From Peronospora farinosa (Eukaryota > Oomycota > Peronosporomycetes > Peronosporales > Peronosporaceae), in the NCBI GenBank assembly GCA_947646735.1, contig CANTFK010000978.1, forward strand, positions 1 to 64,000: a stretch of DNA of 64,000 nucleotides, in the 5' to 3' direction. Of this stretch, positions 13,621-23,085 are shown in pieces. Numbering within the stretch: the stretch's first letter is position 1; every line of letters starts with the position of its first letter. Below the pieces are notes generated by a model. The model did no database searches, was not told the DNA's origin, and saw nothing but the letters and a program-made list of their open reading frames with translations. The position numbers and the translations under genes were made by a program.

Positions 13621-14299
13621 TCTTGGAGACTGAACTATCCTCCGTCGGACGCTTCGTATTCGACTTCTCCTTCATTGTCTCGTCACCACTGTCATCCTTT
13701 GTATTCACCTCTTCTTCATCCGACTCATCGTCCGGATACAAGTCAGACATGTGGTCTTCCTCTTCCTCTGGCTGCTTTTTGCTTGCTTCGACTCCCTCCA
13801 GTTCGTCATCTCCATCGTCTTGTTTCTCGTCCTCGTCGTCCGAGTAAATAACTTGGCTGTGCTCAAACTCAAAGGCATCCGCATCAAAGTCCCGATTGGT
13901 CTGCATCTCGTCGTCCTTGCTTTTGGTCACTGTAATCTTCACGTGCTCTTTCATCCGCTTGTACCGTTTGCCCTGCACGTGTTTCTCCACTTCCGACGGA
14001 ATACGATTCAAAATTGTGTTCGTCACGTTGCAAAACAAACTCTTGGGAAGTCTCCGGTGTGGTACAATGTACGGCTCGTACTGCGAGTAATCGTGGCAGT
14101 ACCAGTCCCTGGCTTTCAGGAATTTCTTGGACATGAGGTGCGTCGCGATGATGTCAGCGCGCATCGGCATCTCGTGTTGCGTCAGTTGACACTTGATACG
14201 CACACGCTTTTTTTCACCTTCACCAGTCTCGATTATCTCCAAGTACTTGTGCTCGCTGAGAAGCTGCTGCACTGCAGGCTCTACCATCGAGGACGTCAT
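13580..14299 (-). CDS. SURF2: SURF2 (surfeit locus protein 2) family protein
   Basis: A single-exon frame of 239 residues starts at the ATG at 14299; the GTG just upstream is not needed. The N-terminal half carries the SURF2 signature: a KRVRIKCQLTQHEMP segment, then YSQYEPYIVPHRRLPKSLFC and an HVQGKRYKRM segment, matching the family's FEPHIVP...LFCKLT...HxxGRRYxR pattern. The C-terminal half is acidic low complexity ending in basic KKTRHRTKKAKKSN, a likely nuclear/nucleolar signal. Mammalian SURF2 is nucleolar and linked to ribosome biogenesis. The gene converges on biotin synthase. Confidence 0.8.
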   Translation of the reverse strand: MTSSMVEPAVQQLLSEHKYLEIIETGEGEKKRVRIKCQLTQHEMPMRADIIATHLMSKKFLKARDWYCHDYSQYEPYIVPHRRLPKSLFCNVTNTILNRIPSEVEKHVQGKRYKRMKEHVKITVTKSKDDEMQTNRDFDADAFEFEHSQVIYSDDEDEKQDDGDDELEGVEASKKQPEEEEDHMSDLYPDDESDEEEVNTKDDSGDETMKEKSNTKRPTEDSSVSKKTRHRTKKAKKSN

Positions 14300-14484
14300 C
14301 ACGAATGAAAACGCTAAATAAAAACAATCGATCGAGGAGCTCCAGTCGAATAGTTTGTCTCGTTTATGCCTTGTTCGAAGTTACATAATACATGGACAGG
14401 TATAGTTGATTGACGCTTTGACGGCGTTGACCGACAATTTTGACGTGTGAGAGCCTTCACGCCATAGTATGTCGGCCAACGGCA

Positions 14485-14941
14485 TTATAGAGAGAGGCAG
14501 ACGAATTTTTTTAGCTTGTAGTGGTAGCAGAATGTTTGGTAGTTCCTATGCCTGGTTAGCAACGCCAGTTCCTCGTCCGCTTGCTAAAAGGTCACTCAGT
14601 TGCGTTGTGGTGATGCAAATGCTGCTAAGGATGTACCATATGCGTTTCCACACGGTGGCGTATGCGGCCGCTTCGACTGGGTGGTGTCTGGTGAGCTATT
14701 CCTGGACCACCTTGATTAGTCCTGGCGTACGTCTGCTTACGCTGTTTTGCAGGGAAGCTTTGAAGCTGTCGAAGCTTTCATCGTTCTCCCGTCTAGTGGC
14801 AAATAAGCTTCTGCCAGGAGGCTTTACGCGCATAGGCATAGATGTTCCAGTATTCCTTTCACTCCTTGGCAGCATTGAAGTTTGTGGCACTGTAATCTTG
14901 CCCTTGGTCTGGACAATAGTGTCATTTGCCTCACTGTCACG
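14485..14941 (-). CDS. Possible small spliced gene, unrecognised, 5' end not found
   Basis: Exon A (14941-14741) is open with protein-like composition (RENDESFDSFKASLQNS at its end). A good donor GTAAGC follows. A strong acceptor (CTGAGTGAC branch-like word, then CCTTTTAG) opens exon B (14583-14485), which continues in phase 0 with QADEELALLTRHRNY and ends at TAA. An upstream exon or start could not be settled. No family is recognised. A 172-codon ORF on the opposite strand covers the same DNA and is the competing reading. Confidence 0.35.
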
Positions 14942-15270
14942 CTATACACGACTTGAAATTTTATACGCGGTAAGCTCATTCCTATGAGCCCAGAGATTAA
15001 TTGACGTCTGCTATAAACTCCCACGTGAGAGTCCTGGCAGTGTCTCCAGTCACATGTTATAATGGAGTGACAATACGTGAGTAAATGTAAGTTTCTAAAT
15101 TGACGTTTCTAAATTGACGTTTTAACATCGTGCCACCGATGCGCATCAACGTATCCATGATCAGGACAAGACGGTCGTACGAAGGTGCATGGCTCCGCGC
15201 CACACATTGTGCATAATGTTCATTTCTAAAATTTACTGCTCCACGTGACATCAATTGATAATCTTGACTT
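14942..15270. promoter_or_regulatory. Intergenic region upstream of malate dehydrogenase
   Basis: No convincing ORF. A short direct repeat, TTTCTAAATTGACGTTT-like, occurs twice at about 15090-15125. The region probably holds the malate dehydrogenase promoter and possibly the 5' part of the minus-strand gene to its left. No core promoter element was identified with confidence. Confidence 0.3.
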
Positions 15271-16281
15271 ATGTTTGCTCGCGTCACTTCACTCACTGCT
15301 TTGACGCTACGTCGCACTTACTCGTCAGCAACTTTTGGTAACCAGAAAGTGACCGTGCTGGGTGCCGCGGGAGGTATCGGCCAACCCATGTCATTGTTGC
15401 TCAAGGATTGCGACCATATCAAACATCTGAGTCTTTTTGACGTGGTAAACACACCCGGTGTGGCCGCGGATATTGGTCATATTAACACACACGCCAAGGT
15501 GACGGGCCATGTGGGTATGGAGGAGGTGGGTGAGGCTCTTCAGGGCACTGACGTCGTGGTCATCCCGGCTGGCGTGCCTCGCAAGCCTGGCATGACGCGC
15601 GATGACCTGTTCAACACGAACGCCGGCATTGTACAGTCGCTGGCCGAGGCCGCTGCTAAGCACTGCCCCAATGCCATGATGCTTATCATTGCCAATCCTG
15701 TCAACTCGACCGTGCCTATCGTAGCTGAGACTTTTAAGAAGGCAGGCGTGTACGACCCGAAACGCCTCTTTGGCGTCACGACGCTGGACGTTGTTCGCGC
15801 CGCGTCTTTTGTGGCTGAGAACCAAAAGTGGAACCCACGCGACACTAATGTCAAGGTCATTGGTGGTCACGCTGGCACCACCATTCTGCCACTACTGTCG
15901 CAGCTTGAGAATGCCAAGTTTTCGGACGAGGATATCGCCAAGCTCACCCACCGCATCCAATTTGGCGGCGATGAGGTCGTGCAAGCCAAGAACGGCGCGG
16001 GGTCAGCCACACTTTCGATGGCGTACGCCGGTGCACGCTTCACTGTACGTCTGCTGGATGCCATGAATGGTGCCAAGGACGTCGTCGAGTGCTCGTACAC
16101 GCAGAACAACGTGACCAAGCTGCCATTTTTCTCGACACCCGTGACGCTCGGCCCTAACGGTGTGGAAAAGGTGCACCATTTTGGTGAGCTCTCGTCTGTG
16201 GAGCAGGTCAACTTTGACGAGATGATTGGGGCTCTTGAGGGTCAGATCAAGAAGGGTGTGGACTTTGTCAATCAGAACTAA
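15271..16281 (+). CDS. MDH: Malate dehydrogenase, mitochondrial
   Basis: An intronless 336-residue frame. A basic, Ser/Thr-rich presequence (MFARVTSLTALTLRRTYSS) precedes the NAD-binding glycine motif VTVLGAAGGIGQP at residues 28-40. The substrate Arg segment VPRKPGMTRDDLF, the IANPVNSTVPI segment and the active-site His motif VIGGHAGTTILPLLS (about residue 200) are all present. It interconverts malate and oxaloacetate with NAD in the TCA cycle. Length and motifs match mitochondrial MDH, and no damage is seen. Confidence 0.95.
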   Translation: MFARVTSLTALTLRRTYSSATFGNQKVTVLGAAGGIGQPMSLLLKDCDHIKHLSLFDVVNTPGVAADIGHINTHAKVTGHVGMEEVGEALQGTDVVVIPAGVPRKPGMTRDDLFNTNAGIVQSLAEAAAKHCPNAMMLIIANPVNSTVPIVAETFKKAGVYDPKRLFGVTTLDVVRAASFVAENQKWNPRDTNVKVIGGHAGTTILPLLSQLENAKFSDEDIAKLTHRIQFGGDEVVQAKNGAGSATLSMAYAGARFTVRLLDAMNGAKDVVECSYTQNNVTKLPFFSTPVTLGPNGVEKVHHFGELSSVEQVNFDEMIGALEGQIKKGVDFVNQN

Positions 16282-16834
16282 GTGCAACGAAACACGGCAA
16301 GCAGACGGACAAGCTGGCGCTTGAGTTTATGCTTACCTCCGTTTCTATCATACCACTTGCCACCATTCGTGAAGTGAATGCAGCGGACCGTCAGTGCTGC
16401 TGATCACATAAAAGTAACATTGAATACGGACTTGGTCGAGTATTGCAGAGCGAGGCGCACAGGTCTTGAATGTAAAGCTTGATGCGGTGATAATCTCAAA
16501 CTAAGTCTTTCACAACACAAGATCATTTCTTGACGAGTTCAGCCTGTCTTGCCCATCTGTGTGTCGCTGCTGAAAGATCACTGCTCGACCCAATGTGTCA
16601 CCTAAATAGGCCTAATGATAAGCGCTCACTGTGTTACCCAATTAGGCCTTAATGATAAACGCGACAAGAGTGTAGACATTGGAGACACTCGCATTGCATT
16701 CGACGAAGTGCTAGCTATTCAATCAGAACATCATCGCCGGCTCCGTTCAAATTCTCGTAGAACACTGGATCACCCATGTCGCTAAGGCAAACAAACTTGC
16801 CCTGGTCACCACCAGCGCACCAACCTCCTTTTAC
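16282..16834. other. Intergenic, no gene seen
   Basis: No coding evidence. A diverged tandem pair of about 40 bp lies at about 16588-16670; each unit has GTGT(C/T)ACC, AATTAGGCC or AATAGGCC, then AATGATAA. The region separates malate dehydrogenase from the right inverted-repeat copy. Confidence 0.4.
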
Positions 16835-17590
16835 AGGCCTCGTTGGTAATCATCTAGCTTGCGCAACTCGTCGCGGATCTTGCTACCAGGTGCTGTGGAA
16901 TCCCAACCCATCACATTCACGTCGTGTCAGCTTTGACTACCGTACCAGGTTCCAGAAGCAACACTGGCTTAATCGTGGAAGTACTTCCAGCGTCAACACG
17001 GCAAGGTTAAAAGTTCACTTTTGGCGTTACATTTTGGGTAAACCGAGATGTTTACAACAGCGAACGCCTCGCCGTCGTTTCCAAAGTAGCCGCAATGCGC
17101 ACCAAACACCGCAATATTGGGAGAATGTCCGTCATTTCCAGAGCTACGACGTTAGCACATGATTATCGGAGATACGAGCACCGCCACGGATATTGTAATA
17201 AATCTCATCACCGTAGATGGCTATCCAGCAGATAATGGTTGCGTACGGCTTTGTGCCCTTTCAACGCTTCTGTCGCCGTATATGCCAGCAACCGATCCGA
17301 TCCGGACCCGGACCAAGCAAGCTTACGTCTTGTGTAATGGATGGCTGACTCATACCTGCCAAACGTAAATTGTATCATTTTCCTTTTGTACAATCTCAAG
17401 GCATCGACTGTTTGCGTCAAGAAGGTTATTGATGCTTCCATTCTATCTATCTTAACAGTCTATAGGTTATAAGGATCACCTTGATGCGTGCTTTTCCTAA
17501 TGCTAATCTTCGTTTGCAACTTATGACATAGCCTCATTCTCAACAGTGCCGATGGATCACCTTGACGATCCATGTAACAGGGTGAGCCTT
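16835..17590 (-). repeat. Right copy of the ~750 bp inverted repeat
   Basis: Reverse complement of the left copy at 6817-7565. The inner 17159-17441 part is almost identical to it; the outer part (16880-17158) is more diverged, with about 80% residue identity if translated. Together with the left copy it encloses the genes at 8.65-16.3 kb in an inverted arrangement. Confidence 0.7.
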
Positions 17591-18200
17591 ATCCATATCA
17601 GTGACACTATAACTAAGTGCCAATGCGAATATTATCTTAGCTGATAATATTGTCCTTGCATCTCGTATAAGTTGGAGATGCCCTCTAATTGACTAATTAT
17701 AGGCCATGATATCAGTCACCGCGCTGACCAATGACAGATGGACGAGATAGTCAGCATACATATTAGTAGTTATATATAGTTAAAGTAAGGTCACAGAAGA
17801 TGTAATTTATTAAAGACTTTCACAATATTACATACAGTTCTCCATTTTCCTACAACTAAACGCATTCATTTTGTTGTATAGCTTTTTCTGCTTCCGTTAG
17901 TGCACGTAAGGTTTATAGGCATTTTCTTACACTGACATAGTGCATTGTGGCTGCAACGGGGAACCCTCCCCACCGATGTTTCAAAAGATCTGAAACTTGA
18001 CGAAGCAGGGACAATTTTCTAGGAGATGTGCGCATGTTCAAGTGGATTAAATACGTAAATATGTTTAATGCCAAACACCTCAAGAATAAAGGCTTAGCGA
18101 GCGTGGGGTGAGAGGGCTCAGCGAGCCTTTCAACTATACTGACATAATGCCCCGTTACACCTGGTAGCACTCCGTGGTCCATTTAACGACCACGACACAT
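17591..18200. repeat. LTR-type debris
   Basis: No gene. The stretch with AATATTATCTTAGCTGATAATATT at 17627-17650 resembles about 42530-42600. A CCCCGTTACA word at about 18150 resembles LTR edges at 24310 and 42505. These look like pieces of degraded LTR retrotransposons; borders are not defined. Confidence 0.35.
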
Positions 18201-18344
18201 CCGCTATGATACCAGCAGATGTAGAACGTCATCACAAAACGCGTAATGGCTTCTTCCATTCGAGTGAACTCAAATGGCAGGCGGTACAGCGTATGGCTGG
18301 AACCATCGGCAAGACCGCCGTCGGTGCCAGGTTGCTTTCTTTGA

Positions 18345-18660
18345 GTGGAGACGAGCAGCATGCAATCGTCGCCAAGCTCAATCAAACATGAACGTGATGA
18401 AGCGATGAAAATGCTCACCTTGCTACAGCAGCAAGGTGCTCTACAGGCTGAATCGTTGAGGCAGCAGGGTTCTCAACAGTCCGAACTGTTGAGACAACAG
18501 CTGCTGCTACCAGGCCGATGCATATGTGTCGGCCCGAATCCTTAAAGATTGACGTCTCCAAGTACGTCGAAGGCAACTCCTTATTAAGATGGCTCGTCGA
18601 GATCAACGACGCCAGGTTCGACATGGCGAACTTAACAATGCGATGACAATAAAGGTATGA
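18345..18660 (+). pseudogene. Gypsy Gag fragment
   Basis: The plus-strand frames contain ALQAESLRQQGSQQSELLRQQ and, after a frame change near 18510, ILKIDVSKYVEGNSLLRW and INDARFDMAN. These resemble the start of oomycete gypsy Gag capsids. It is short, frameshifted and truncated at about 18660. Confidence 0.5.
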
Positions 18661-18689
18661 GAGTAGTTTAGACCTTGGGCAAGGTACAA

Positions 18690-19180
18690 CAATGTTGCCC
18701 ACCACCGTGTCTATCGAAGGTATTCACATTGAAGGGGATGACGCCCAATTGGGACTAGGCGTCATCAAGACGTCACAGACGGACGTCATCAGCGAGCTTA
18801 AAGACGCTGATGACGCGTCTAAAGAGCCAGTCAATGCGTATATTAGCCAATCATCTTTTAGATATATATTTCGTAAATCTACATTACTTTCGACTCGAAA
18901 AACGAGTACCAGACGAATTAGGGTGATTGAAGGCACGTCGAAAAGAGTGACTTTGGATCAGTCCCGGTCCGATAGGACTGACCTCGGTCACGATAATCGA
19001 AATCGTCAGAGTCAAAATGCTAGAGCTGTTCCTATCCGAAGTGAAAGAAGGAAAAAATCGTGAGGTAGTCGCACCTATTCCAGAAAAGAACTTGGTAGAC
19101 CATTCCTTGTCGTCCACGATGGACGATAGCGTTTTAGTGATCGACAAGACTATTCGTTTCGCTGCTCAAAATTGAAGGAC
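18690..19180 (+). pseudogene. Gypsy LTR piece joined to polyprotein linker fragment
   Basis: Bases 18715-18880 resemble the LTR core at about 180-330 (GGATGACGCC, GGACTAGGCGTCAT, GACGTCATCAGCGAG). From 18890 the frame reads STRKTSTRRIRVIEGTSKRVTLD, clearly related to the linker region at 3936-4589, and later LVVHDGR, matching LVVHNGR there. A chimeric scrap of the same family. From 19180 to 19830 I see no gene. Confidence 0.5.
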
Positions 19181-19830
19181 AGTCCTGTTACGATGTTCTG
19201 TGGAAACACTGTGATGTGTTGCCAGAAGAAGCGCCGAGCTGCATTTGCACAACGCGTTTTTCTTTTGTTCGTAATTTTTGCCTCATTGTGCTGCTAACGA
19301 TCGCTACTGACTTTTTGAAAAACTATGCGTGCAGAATGACATGTCTTCGGTGACGATGCAGTACGCTTTTTTTGTCTAGGTCGCTCCATTTTGGCGCTAG
19401 GCCGCTACATCTTATTCCATAGCAAATTAGGTATGTCACTACCCAGCTCGCGTTCCTATTTCTAGCCATGCCACAGTAACTTTCATGTACTCTCACTTTT
19501 TCAGGTGGTACCAACGCGTCAAACCTAGCATTCCAACCCAAAGTGTACATATAGCAACTCTTTGTTCGGGTCCACGTCCAGAAATTCTGGTCTTTGCGTG
19601 CTGCTCTCGACGGCAATGCAGGTTAGTAGTCAAGTAGAGTAACAACATGAGCTTCTTTCTTTCCTCCTCCTTGTTTTTTTCGTCTCTTCTTTTGTTTGCA
19701 TCTTCTTTGCTGCAGCTTTTGTTCTTGTCGTACCATTATTTTATCATCTGCTTGAGTGATATCTTGGCCGCTCTATTGTGAGTGACTTAGCTTAAGGCGT
19801 CAGCAACCACTCTCACAGGTCTTCATAAGA

Positions 19831-20896
19831 ATTAGTATCTTCTATATAATAAATGAATTGTATCCTTCCGTCCGTCCGTAGTGCTCCTTTTCCGGCATTT
19901 GGATTAGCTAATTTTACATTATTGGCTACTTTTGCATTGGCTGATTTTGCATTTTGCATCGATACTACCATGAGCAGATTTCCATAACAGAATATAGTCC
20001 ATCCCATGTGTTCGTATTCCATGCTTTTTTATACAATACATCCTCGAAACGATGGGTACACATCAACCTATATACCCTTAATATATATTGCTACATCAAA
20101 CACAGCATTTTCTTAAATATTAAATGAGATACATGCTTTAGATTCGTTTCAAATAAAATAAGCTCTCTGCTTTATTAGCTCACTAAAACATGGCAAGAGC
20201 AAGCGTTGTCATCAGGTTGAGCAAGCGTTGTCATCAGGTTGAGCAAGCGTTGTCATCAGGTTGAACTGGATTTAGTTGCAAAAAGCAAAGTGACTCCTAT
20301 GTATTGCATCATACATATTAATTTACCAGAGTCAACCAAATATTCTTAGGTAATAGATGGGCACGAATATAAAAAAGCAGACTTTACTCACCATGTCCGT
20401 CGGAATGACAGGTACACATTGACCTTCGGAAAGACAGGTACACACTGACTTTCGAAAAGACAGGTAGGTACACATTGACTTTCAAATTTATCAATTTTCT
20501 TTATCGAGCTAAATATATAATAAGGTAAAATGATGGGCCAATATACCATCAGCGGAGGTTTTGCGTACGTATGCGTCGAAACGACGGGCAGCATCAAAAA
20601 CTGCACACACAAAAGGAGCATAGGGTGACACACATAGAGAAAATCAACATTTGGTCTATATGCATTCTCTAACCTATATATTCGGTCCGCACGCACCTAT
20701 CCGTCGGAACGACGGGCTCATCGACGGGCACACATTTACCTTCGGAACGACAGGTACCCCATGGACCTTCATACACACTGCATTTCATACTTATCAATTT
20801 GCAACTAGATTTTCTTAGGTAAAATGATAGTTCATTATTCTATCAGCGTAGACTTTGCGCACCATATCCGTCGGAACGACGGATAAACACCATAGT
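19831..20896 (+). mobile_element. Helitron-like terminal sequence (non-autonomous copy)
   Basis: The segment begins near TCTTCTATATAATAAATG followed by CCGTCCGTCCG and TCCTTTTCCGGCATTTGGATT. Very similar sequence restarts at about 20897 and again at 22500-23000. The TC...TATAATAA start with CCGTC-type repeats fits oomycete Helitron 5' ends. No transposition gene lies inside. A 22-24 bp tandem repeat (GCAAGCGTTGTCATCAGGTT, three units) lies at about 20198-20263. Confidence 0.4.
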
Positions 20897-21414
20897 CTAT
20901 ATAATAATACTTTACTGTCTGTAAGTCTGTCTGTCCGTGCGATCCTTTTCCGGCATTCGGATTGGCTGATAATGTTTTTCGTATTCATTTTGCATTGGCT
21001 GATTTGACATTTTTGGCTCATTTTGCATTGGCTGATTTGACATTTTTGGCTCATTTTGCATTGGCAGAGTTTGCATTTTTGCATAATCATTACGTGAGCA
21101 GGTGGTCATAACAGATTTCAGTGGGTCTGGGTACGTGCTTCCTATATATAATCAATCCAAGAAAAGATGTGTACATTAATCTTCATCCCATAATTACTTG
21201 TTACTATGTCGAAAACAGCTTATAAGCTGAGGACGCAAAGGTTCGTATGCATTACAGCTTAAGGTGAACTCGAACAGGTGCATTAGTATACCAAGACGAT
21301 TAATGAGAAAGCACAAAGACTGATAAGTCACATTGTCAGGTAATAGCTAAAACTAATACTCTCAAGGGTGAAGGGTAAAGGGTAAACACCTAAAAATAAT
21401 CATCACTTTCTATA
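20897..21414 (+). mobile_element. Second Helitron-like 5' terminal sequence
   Basis: It starts TCTATATAATAATACTTTAC, then a CTGTCTGT-rich stretch and TCCTTTTCCGGCATTCGGATT, paralleling the copy at 19831. A TTTTGCATTGGCTGATTTGACATTTTTGGCTCA-type unit is repeated about twice at 20984-21065. It is interrupted at 21415 by a solo LTR, after which similar sequence resumes. Confidence 0.4.
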
Positions 21415-22506
21415 TGTGGTGGAGTGGGCTCTCAAAATTGTATGATGAGACCCCAAACCACTCACTGTGCCGGACTGCCGACTGTCGGAGGGGGTGCCCC
21501 GATGCCGCGTATGAACCTTCTCTCACCTTGTGTACCCGTCGGCTGGCGGGTTGCATTCTTCGGAGGACTTGGTGAAGATGTAGACGTATGCCTCGAGGGA
21601 GGTAGACCTGGGGGGCCTCGAGTTGATATGCTTCACTCGGTGGGCCGATAGGTGGCCACTCGACCGACCTTATCGAGAGTGGACTTAGAGCCAAGTTCTT
21701 CAGGGAGCTTATCCCTGGCCTTTTCCTTCTGTTTCAGGTGTATCAACCACCTGACCTTTACTTTGCTCCCGGACCGTGAGGAAAGGAAGGCCGCTTCCGA
21801 TAGCGGGTCTTTGGGGGTGTTGCTACTCGAACGAGCTCACAGGCCAAATATATCCTGGAGCTCTATTCGTACTTTAACTTAACCACGGAACTGTCTTCAA
21901 CGGGGGGCCAAAATACATCCCTTCCCGGAACAGTGAGTAAATTAGAGCAAGTTTTTCTTGGGTGACGGAGACAGGCGAGGTAGATCGCAAATTGAGTAGT
22001 CTTTAATATAGTCCTATCCTTTTAACTCCTTTACTCTATCCTTGCCTGAAGCTCTGATTCCTAGCGTCGACTGGACTGATCCTTGCTTTAACTGGTCAGG
22101 AGTGGCTGAACCCCGAGGGGCCGAGGTCGACCAATGAGGGACCGGGTCGACCAATGAGGGACCCAGGTCTACCAACGAGGGACCGGGTCGACCAGTAAGG
22201 GACCCAGGTCGACCCATGAGGGACCTGGTTGACCAACGAGGGACCGGGTCTACCGACGAGAGACCCAGGTCTACCAACGAGAGACCGGGTCGACCGATGG
22301 AAGGCCATGGTCCACTCCATTCGGCACCGAATAATCGGTACCTTGATACTGATTTTTCTTCTGTGGGTCCTGAGGTGTTCTCCGCCAACGGTCGCTCCCC
22401 TTCGAGGCCCCTATCTCTCTGGTCTCTTGTCCCTGACCCACGGTCTATACTCCGAATCCAACTGGATTATGGGGTCCCCATATCGCAATAGCAGCACTTC
22501 ACCACA
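21415..22506. repeat. Solo LTR related to the LTRs of the 28-42 kb element
   Basis: It starts TGTGGTGGAGTGGG and ends TTCACCACA, the same termini as the 28132 and 40432 LTRs. Interior similarity includes CGGAGGGGGTGCCCCGAT (GTACCCCGAT in the others) and CTCACCTTGTGTACCCGTCGG. It is flanked by a 4 bp TATA repeat consistent with a target-site duplication. Inside, at about 22115-22300, is an imperfect tandem repeat of ~20 bp units alternating GGGTCGACCAA and CAGGTCTACCAA. No internal element sequence accompanies it. Confidence 0.7.
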
Positions 22507-23085
22507 TATATATCTGAATAAATAGTGTACGCATGTCTGTCTGTGCACTCTTATTATATAATCGTCTCGTCTGTCCGTGCTTCTTTTCTGTATAATTGAT
22601 CCGTCTGGCTGTGCGCTCTTTATATATAATCGTCTGTCTGTCTGAGCTTTTTTTTGCATAATTGGCCTTTCAGATCGTGCGTTCTTATCTTAATACATCC
22701 AGCTGTTTGTCGGTACTTTCTTCTAAAATTAGTCTGTCTGTTCAATGCGCTGTTTTCGTATATTTCGTCCGTCTATCCGTGAGAGCTTCTCATAGAATTT
22801 GTCCGTCTGAAAGCCAATGTTAGCATGGGTGAAGGGTAAACGGTTAATGCCTCAAAAGAGTCGTCTAATTTATATATATATATATGTAATATGAATAGTG
22901 TCCGTCTGTCGGTCCGTGAGTTCTTCTTAAATAATTCGTCCGTCTGTCCGTGCGGTGCCTTTTCTTTACAAATCGTCCATCTGTTCCTGTAGTCTTATCT
23001 TATGATAACGTCTGTACATTCAGTCCGTCCGAGTTATTGTGAGCAGATCTTCATAACTTAATAATTGTCCGTCTGTGCTGATTAG
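22507..23085 (+). other. CGTCTGTC-rich Helitron leader region
   Basis: No gene. Imperfect repeats of (C)CGTCTGTC/CGTCCGTC are dispersed through the segment. A stretch at 22807-22900 (GGGTGAAGGGTAAACGG, then TATATATATATATGT) parallels the sequence interrupted by the solo LTR at 21415. It probably is the leader of the Helitron that follows. Confidence 0.4.

Noticed and set aside
14469..14987. 172-codon plus-strand ORF
   Set aside because: No family recognised, and its Cys- and Leu-rich composition looks like the shadow of a better minus-strand spliced reading (14485-14941).
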